Source: Ruthenibacterium lactatiformans (GTDB lineage Bacteria; Bacillota; Clostridia; Oscillospirales; Ruminococcaceae). From it: DNA of 54,362 bases. The stretch lies in contig NZ_JXXK01000026.1 in assembly GCF_000949455.1 (NCBI RefSeq), positions 1 through 54,362 on the forward strand, in the 5' to 3' direction. Below the pieces are notes generated by a model that worked only from the letters and a program-made list of their open reading frames with translations, ran no database searches and was not told the DNA's origin. The translations under genes were made by a program, and so were the position numbers. Below are positions 49,362 to 54,362 of this stretch, piece after piece; position 1 is the first letter of the stretch, and the number at the start of each line of letters is the position of its first letter.

Positions 49362-49942
49362 GCAGCTTCCTCCCGTATTGTCACATCCGAATCCGTTCGC
49401 CGCGTCATGGCAAGGACGTTTTTCAACCGGGCCGCCTCGTCCCGATAGAAACGCATGACGTTGATCATTGCCATATTAAAATTTTCGAATTCGTAAAAAT
49501 CTTCCGTAAAGCGGGCGGCGATACCGCTGGCATATTCGCGGTTTACTTTCGTCTGCAGCGTATAATCAAATGTATAAGAATTGTACAGTTGCGAATAGAC
49601 AAACCGCTTTGCCCGCGCGAAAAATGGTTCTTCGTGCAATTTCACACGAAGCAGCTTTGCATGAACACGGCAAAGCCTGTAAAACTCCATCATGTGCTTG
49701 CTGGAATAATAGCAGCCATAGATAAAGCATTCACTGTTGTCGCTATAGTCATGTGGACTTATAAGATCACAGTAACACGCCAGTGCGCTTTCGGCTGCTT
49801 CATAGGAATCGTCCATGCTGCACTCCAGATGGCGCATAGAGTTCACATTTTCCGGGGCGACTTCATATGCCAGGCATGCAAACTGCAGGCACGTGATGCT
49901 GTACGGCAACTCATCTAACGTATTTTCTTCAATTTCAAACAT
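49358..49942 (-). CDS. Uncharacterised helical protein
   Basis: A 194-residue protein, helical and rich in Tyr and Glu (ITCLQFACLAYEVAPENVNS, YDLYRLCRVHAK-like region near 95). I chose ATG 49942 because AGGGGG lies just upstream; the frame is open to 50245 but without a site. No known family. It stands between the Prok-E2_D gene and the methylase group, with overlap at its end (ATGA), so it belongs to the cassette. Confidence 0.6.
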   Translation of the reverse strand: MFEIEENTLDELPYSITCLQFACLAYEVAPENVNSMRHLECSMDDSYEAAESALACYCDLISPHDYSDNSECFIYGCYYSSKHMMEFYRLCRVHAKLLRVKLHEEPFFARAKRFVYSQLYNSYTFDYTLQTKVNREYASGIAARFTEDFYEFENFNMAMINVMRFYRDEAARLKNVLAMTRRTDSDVTIREEAA

Positions 49943-49955
49943 TGTTTCCCCCTGT

Positions 49956-50258
49956 TCACAAAAACGGCACAAGAGTTTTCGCAGCGCTGGGAACCGATAT
50001 GGCTTTCTCAGCGGTACGTTGTATCCGCTGAAGCATATCAGCCAGCTGCTCCGCACCGTCTTGAAGATCGTCAATATCGCTTTCATCAAATTGAGAGAAA
50101 TCCAGATCGCCGATGGAAACGGACTTTCCCCGTAAAAGCGGAATGATAAAATGGTCACGCAGATGCGGGCTGATCTCGGTAAAAAAGTCTTCTGCCTCGC
50201 AGGATGCAAGCGCATTGACGTTTTTTTGTAAGATAGAATAATCAAGTTCTGACTTCAT
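49956..50258 (-). CDS. Small acidic hypothetical protein
   Basis: A 100-residue acidic protein (SIGDLDFSQFDESDIDDLQD in the middle) with two helical parts. ATG 50258 follows GGAGCG. I recognise no family. It is too acidic and helical to be an obvious beta-grasp ubiquitin-like protein, though its size would allow a small partner in this cassette. Confidence 0.55.
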   Translation of the reverse strand: MKSELDYSILQKNVNALASCEAEDFFTEISPHLRDHFIIPLLRGKSVSIGDLDFSQFDESDIDDLQDGAEQLADMLQRIQRTAEKAISVPSAAKTLVPFL

Positions 50259-50285
50259 ACAATCACGCTCCAAAAGACACGGCAT

Positions 50286-51686
50286 TCAAGACAGGCTTTT
50301 AATCCCGTGCGGTGTTAAGATGTTGATTCTAAGATGATTGCTTTTTTTGTTGTGCTGATACATCATTTGTGAAGCATTCGGATCCTGCTGCGGCGCTGAA
50401 GTTACTGTGATCGTTTCCTCCGGCTGCATATAACCCTTGATCACATGCGGCGCCTCGCCTCCGGCATAGCCATTGACCATGCCGGAACCGGCGATCAGAC
50501 CGACCTGCCCTACCTTGAGCGGCAGAAGAGGCTGCTTGTCCATCCGGTCTAACACATTCTCTTCCCGGTACAGTTTTTTGCACAGCGCAGAGGACTCCAG
50601 CTGTCTGGCCAATTCCACTTCGTTGAAAACAGAACCATAAAATATCTGGACTTTCGCCGTGGCCGGAGGCAGTGCATAGCTTTCAGGGGGGAGTTCATCA
50701 AGTGTAGGGATTTGCTCCAATATTTCCACACGGCTCAAAAAGGCAGGAGCCAGCCTGGAACCAGCTTTCCTGGGAATCCGGCATCCCAGCACGGCAATCT
50801 GATGAAACTTTGTGAACTCTTTGCCACAAAAGCGGTACACGGACAGTTTTTCGAAGTTATCACACAGTACACGAGCGATATCCGGAGTCAGGCGGTAATA
50901 TGGAATGATGTAAATCAAAACTCCATGTTCCGCTAAATGCGGTATCGTCTCAATGAGAAAACGGCGTTCCTCCCGGGTCCGCGTACCATTGGCGCCTATC
51001 GTTGAAAGATATGGCGGATTCAGGTAAAGCAGTTGGAACGCATTATGACTGATACGGGAATAAAAATAGCTGCCCATCGCCACGCGTTCCAGATGCTCAC
51101 AGGCTTGGCGTGCTCTGGAATCATCCAATTCCACGCCAAACGTATGGCAGTTCCGCCCTTGGGCAATCCGTTCCAGCGCAAGGCCTTCACCGCAGCAGGG
51201 ATCAAGCAGATTTATCTTAGAATTCTCGGGAAATACCAGTGCTTGCGATAAATATGCCACATGTGCCGGATCTGTGGGATAATACCCAATCTTGGCAAGA
51301 TTCGCCAGATGGCCCAACGCGGCGGAAAGGCTGTCATCTTTGATTGGAAGCAGGTCGGCAAACTTTAAAACGCTGGTCAGCATTGGCGTATAATCCGGCG
51401 CCATAATTGGAAAATGGCGGACGGAGCAGACCAGTTTTTGCGATGCTGACGCCAACTCTTCCTGGCCGATTTCCAGAAGAGAAAGTCTGCTGCCATTCAA
51501 AAGGCTGCAGAGCTTTTCTTTTCCGCGCACGATGGAATCATGAACGGGGCGGGCTGTTTCCATCCCTTTTTCCCGAAGCATTTTATCCAGTCTGCGGCGA
51601 AGCTTTGCAAGCTCGGCAGCCGTGGATCGCAGCCCTGATTGTGCATTGAGCAAACAGCGCAGGGAATAATGGGTTTCCAACTCCAT
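50286..51686 (-). CDS. N6-adenine DNA methyltransferase-like protein (DUF6094 type)
   Basis: A 466-residue class I methyltransferase. The SAM-binding motif LLDPCCGEGLALERIA (~188) and catalytic LLYLNPPYLST (~243, NPPY) identify an N6-adenine methylase fold. A helical N-terminal ~120 residues precede it and a C-terminal ~130 residues may bind DNA. ATG 51686 follows GAGGTG. No restriction subunit is nearby, so it is probably an orphan or anti-restriction methylase of the mobile element. DUF6094 membership is from memory. Confidence 0.75.
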   Translation of the reverse strand: MELETHYSLRCLLNAQSGLRSTAAELAKLRRRLDKMLREKGMETARPVHDSIVRGKEKLCSLLNGSRLSLLEIGQEELASASQKLVCSVRHFPIMAPDYTPMLTSVLKFADLLPIKDDSLSAALGHLANLAKIGYYPTDPAHVAYLSQALVFPENSKINLLDPCCGEGLALERIAQGRNCHTFGVELDDSRARQACEHLERVAMGSYFYSRISHNAFQLLYLNPPYLSTIGANGTRTREERRFLIETIPHLAEHGVLIYIIPYYRLTPDIARVLCDNFEKLSVYRFCGKEFTKFHQIAVLGCRIPRKAGSRLAPAFLSRVEILEQIPTLDELPPESYALPPATAKVQIFYGSVFNEVELARQLESSALCKKLYREENVLDRMDKQPLLPLKVGQVGLIAGSGMVNGYAGGEAPHVIKGYMQPEETITVTSAPQQDPNASQMMYQHNKKSNHLRINILTPHGIKSLS

Positions 51687-51696
51687 TGGCGGCACC

Positions 51697-52440
51697 TCAC
51701 GCCGCTTTCGGCTGGGATTTTTCTTCGCTGCCCGGTAAGACCGAACTGGAAACACATTTCACTGCCGGCATTTCAGAGCCGTCCGCACAGGGTACATATA
51801 CTCCATGCGCCTCCCGTTCCCGAATCATTGTATCCAGTTGGTCCAAGTGATGCTCCATTTTGTGGATCAACTGATCCAGCACTTCGTCTGTCTGTTCTGT
51901 CTGTTTTTCAATGGCCCGGGCATCCGTCTCCTGGATGGCCGCTTTCTTGGTATGCCTCTGTTTTTCCAGACGCTTTCCTCTGGCGCGGATGTGAGACAGG
52001 AAACGATGCCAACAGACCGTCCTGCGAAACCTGCGCAGCGAGTAATCCCGCTGAGGAACGATCACGCAGTCCTGAAGGTCCCCATTTTCGCATCCCAGCA
52101 GTGGTGTGGCCACACAAGGCGCGACCAGATACTTTGCAACAAGCGAAATAAGGCACCAAATGCGTTTGGAAATATGAACGCTTTCTGCATAGACGCGGCG
52201 TGAAATCACTTCTCGTGCTTTTAAACGCCCTTCGCATGTAACGGACGACAGGCGGAGCTTGTCCACTTCCATGTCGCCGACCTGCACGCTGCCTTTGCCG
52301 CGGCAGATTACGGCAGATATCTTTCCCTCGACAATGAGGTTTCCGTCCACAATGAGTTTGTCGACGCGCAGTGTTTCAAAGCGTACGGTCTGGCCATAAG
52401 GCACATACAACCGCTCGATCAGGCAGATCCCTTTTTCCAT
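51697..52440 (-). CDS. Bactofilin-like beta-repeat protein
   Basis: A 247-residue protein. Residues ~20-100 form a run of short beta repeats (DKLIVDGNLIVEGKISAVIC, GSVQVGDMEVDKLRL, GRLKAREVISRRVYAESVHI) in the style of bactofilins (polymer-forming DUF583). The rest has a hydrophobic stretch near 105-125, a basic region and a C-terminal coiled coil (DEVLDQLIHKMEHHLDQLDT). ATG 52440 follows AAAGGAG. It could be a scaffold or a localising protein of the element. Bactofilin similarity is by repeat pattern only. Confidence 0.5.
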   Translation of the reverse strand: MEKGICLIERLYVPYGQTVRFETLRVDKLIVDGNLIVEGKISAVICRGKGSVQVGDMEVDKLRLSSVTCEGRLKAREVISRRVYAESVHISKRIWCLISLVAKYLVAPCVATPLLGCENGDLQDCVIVPQRDYSLRRFRRTVCWHRFLSHIRARGKRLEKQRHTKKAAIQETDARAIEKQTEQTDEVLDQLIHKMEHHLDQLDTMIREREAHGVYVPCADGSEMPAVKCVSSSVLPGSEEKSQPKAA

Positions 52441-52441
52441 G

Positions 52442-53196
52442 TTATGCAGTTCTCCTTTGTCTTTTTTTATTGCTCTCCGCCCGCACATTGATGCTGGCGG
52501 CTGAAAATACGGCGTAGCGGGTCGTTAATTTGCCCCGTGCAACGATGTTGTATACAAAGTCTGTCACCACGGTCGCCGCCATGATGTTTGCGGTAATACT
52601 CTGAGGCGCGGAAACCGCAGCCTCCGCGCAAGACAGTTCGCTGGGAAATTTGTCGGTTTCCTCAAGCATATCCGGGTACAGCTTGCAGACTGGCTTGTAA
52701 ATCGTGCGTCTGTTGCAGCGGATACCGCATACGACCTGCCCGGAAAATTCATCGTTCCCACTGTCGATGTAGACCAGATGTGAAGACCTTTCGAATACCC
52801 TGTGGCACATCTGCCTGGATTTGTTGTTGTCCACGCACCCGATCAGAATGCTCAATTCCGGCACCCGTTTTCCATCCAGCCAAATGTCGCCGGGTTGGAC
52901 CATCCGATACAGATCTTCATCTTTTTCGAGGAATGCGGGGTGGTAGAGAGTCTCCATCCCAAACGCCTCGGAGTAGCGTGTCGCAGGACTTTAGCTTTGT
53001 TTTCGCCAAGATCGGCAGCGCAGAAATTCTGGCGCACGAGATTTTTGGCCTCTACAAGATCACCGTCTACAATATTGATTCTTACCGGTCTGTTCAACGT
53101 ATGCATCAGACGGTAAAGATGCGGCGCCACATAGCCTCCGGTTCCTCCTGCTCCGAGGAGAAGGATTTTGACCGGACGGCACAAACTGAAGTTCAT
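52442..53196 (-). pseudogene. ThiF-family E1-like adenylyltransferase, one frameshift
   Basis: An E1-like protein (about 250 residues) encoded in two frames. The first part has the ATP motif ILLLGAGGTGGYVAPHL (11-27), the Asp of NIVDGDLVEAKNLVRQNF and NKAKVL. The frame is lost near 52983, where a G is missing (CTGCGACA for CTGGCGACA). The other frame then gives TRYSEAFGMETLYHPAFLE, ILIGCVDNNKSRQ and the C-terminal half to 52442. All other parts are intact, so a recent mutation or a sequencing error is as likely as a dead gene. The ATG overlaps the stop of the JAB gene. Confidence 0.85.
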
Positions 53197-54356
53197 AATG
53201 CATTTCCTTTCCTGTTGGCGGTGAATGAAGGAGCGACCGAAGCTGTCCAGTATTCTGGAAACTCTGCCAGACTCACCTCGACCACATCTTTCAGTGGGAT
53301 TTCCATAAATTTTCCGCCGTTAGAAATCCGCGCGCGGATCTCCGGGGATGGTCTTTGCAAACGGCCGACTACGATGTAGAGCCTGGTCGCCAATTCATCG
53401 CGGTTATCCTGCTCACTGAAAAACGCCGGCATGATGTTGTGGGAGTGAACGTCCGCGTAGTAATAGAAGCGTTCCTCGTCTAATTGTCCCGGCTGTTCTT
53501 CGGGCACGCGGATTTCTACACCGGAAACGTGCTGATAGGGGACAACGACTAAAAAACGCTTTTTGAGTGAATCCCAATAGATCTGTACCATAACTTCCAG
53601 CGGATGCTCCTGTTCCGTGTAGTATCGGAAAAAAGCAAGGATCCGCTTGAAAAGCTCATGGGGGATGCGCGGCAGGGCCGGCTGAAAGCCGGCCCTTACC
53701 TCGCTCAGTTCGTGAATGTGATTCGTGGGGGTTACGAAAACCCCAAGCTTGTTTTTTCGCATCTCATACATTTGGCCGTCGCGGGCGGGAAACAGACAGA
53801 TGGGTTTCGGTGATTGCGCCGCATCTTCCGGGGATAAGAGAATCGCCTTGTAGGCAGCGATACCTTTTGACTTTCCCGCTACTGTGGGTTTGACAAAACA
53901 GCGCGGACGCTTGTCCTTTGCCTTTTTAAGCCCTTCCAGAAACTCTTTGGACAGCTCGATTTCCTCTTTGACCTGCGCAATTTTCTGCTTTGCCGGAGAC
54001 GAAATAGGCTTTGTCACCCGGCCGTATTGCACAGTCCAGGACACGCGTTTGCTGTCTTCAAGCTCTAGAAAGTCAGGCTCCTTTTCCGCGCGCAGCTGCT
54101 CAAAGGTCATGTCCCCATCGAAGATATCTTCTTCGCACGAACCGTACTTGAACACAGGGGGAAGTTCCATCAGCGTCCGTGTGTCCTGCTGTGCCGCAGC
54201 TGCTTCGGTCTGATCCGCCAGAGAGACCATCATATTCAGCGTGGGTGTCTTTTTAGAACTCGCTTGATGGAGCGCAGCGTCTTGACAATCCGCTATATCT
54301 ATGGCGTTGCCATCAGTTTTGGCAACCTGCACCTCTGTATTTGCCAAGCTTTCCAC
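53193..54356 (-). CDS. JAB/MPN (Mov34) metallopeptidase-domain protein, 5' end near window edge
   Basis: At least 387 residues. The C-terminal ~150 residues hold the JAMM-type motif YADVHSHNIMPAFFSEQD (H-x-H, Ser, Asp; ~300), the zinc site of deubiquitinase-like peptidases; the upstream Glu is probably in the HPLEVMVQIYWD strand. An N-terminal ~200-residue extension has a low-complexity start and a region SWTVQYGRVTKPI with unclear fold. The first codon here is GTG 54356 and the frame is open to the window edge, so the true start may lie outside. It is coupled to the E1-like gene downstream. PRTRC protein A is a related JAB protein. Confidence 0.7.
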   Translation of the reverse strand: MESLANTEVQVAKTDGNAIDIADCQDAALHQASSKKTPTLNMMVSLADQTEAAAAQQDTRTLMELPPVFKYGSCEEDIFDGDMTFEQLRAEKEPDFLELEDSKRVSWTVQYGRVTKPISSPAKQKIAQVKEEIELSKEFLEGLKKAKDKRPRCFVKPTVAGKSKGIAAYKAILLSPEDAAQSPKPICLFPARDGQMYEMRKNKLGVFVTPTNHIHELSEVRAGFQPALPRIPHELFKRILAFFRYYTEQEHPLEVMVQIYWDSLKKRFLVVVPYQHVSGVEIRVPEEQPGQLDEERFYYYADVHSHNIMPAFFSEQDNRDELATRLYIVVGRLQRPSPEIRARISNGGKFMEIPLKDVVEVSLAEFPEYWTASVAPSFTANRKGNAL

Positions 54357-54362
54357 ACACGC

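Noticed and set aside
1..54362. CRISPR array, rRNA genes or riboswitches
   Set aside because: No regularly spaced repeats, rRNA-like sequence or recognisable riboswitch core were seen on either strand.

Overview
This looks like an accessory stretch of a Bacillota genome, most likely a gut Clostridia (Oscillospirales-like). That placement is inference. It rests on AGGAGG-type ribosome sites, a Tn916-type excisionase, a CD1108-like conjugation remnant, LplB/LplC-type sugar permeases, AraC/LacI control and moderately high GC. No rRNA, CRISPR array or complete tRNA was seen. GC appears lowest in the first 4 kb, intermediate in the 4-18 kb and 43-54 kb blocks, and highest in the 19-41 kb block, so the window looks like a mosaic. 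GC was judged by eye.

Layout. (1) 1-510: the end of an integrated element, with a Tn916-like xis read leftwards and a displaced 3' part of a tRNA-Met gene (464-508) as the likely att site. (2) 508-4450: a scrapyard holding a long terminator-like hairpin, an ArpU-like sigma gene, an IS5-family insertion with CTAG duplication that splits a reading frame, and remnants of a CD1108-like conjugation protein and a group II intron reverse transcriptase. (3) 4.47-18.0 kb: a catabolic island. A leftward operon (D-2-hydroxyacid dehydrogenase, GHL6-like hydrolase, beta-hydroxyacid dehydrogenase, GPH symporter) diverges from an AraC regulator. A rightward operon follows (GltD-like flavoprotein, alpha/beta hydrolase, DUF1116/AllG-like, FdrA, a 61-residue protein, acetate-kinase-family kinase). 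(4) 18.04-18.7 kb: a second, decayed copy of the 508-1180 hairpin plus ArpU block, so the island lies between direct repeats about 17.5 kb apart.

(5) 18.9-41.6 kb: a GC-rich carbohydrate locus. A leftward run of twelve genes (31.8 to 18.9 kb) encodes a Gfo/Idh/MocA oxidoreductase, zinc-ribbon protein, DUF4832-type protein, GNAT-like acyltransferase, an unknown, a CUT1-type ABC importer without its ATPase, an MFS carrier, NagB, GH31 and a cupin. A LacI regulator is divergent from it and palindromes lie between them. Next to it are a SIS-domain isomerase/deaminase, two ROK kinases, an AraC regulator, a MATE exporter, a class II aldolase and a second DUF4832-like hydrolase. Together these fit uptake and breakdown of an amino-sugar glycoside or glycan fragment to triose phosphates.

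(6) 41.6-42.95 kb: decayed thioredoxin and rhodanese sequence. (7) 43.0-54.36 kb: one leftward operon of a plasmid- or ICE-like module. It carries a JAB/MPN peptidase, an E1-like ThiF protein (frameshifted), an E2-like Prok-E2_D protein, a bactofilin-like beta-repeat protein, an N6-adenine methylase, a Rad52-family annealing protein, an SMC/SbcC-like ATPase and a CHC2/DUF3854 primase-like protein. This is a Firmicutes relative of the PRTRC ubiquitin-like cassettes.

The two best candidates for undescribed biology are the FdrA/DUF1116/acetate-kinase island, where an acyl-phosphate kinase stands where carbamate kinase is found in allantoin loci, and the E1/E2/JAB cassette joined to recombination and replication genes. 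Everything here was read by eye; no database search was run.
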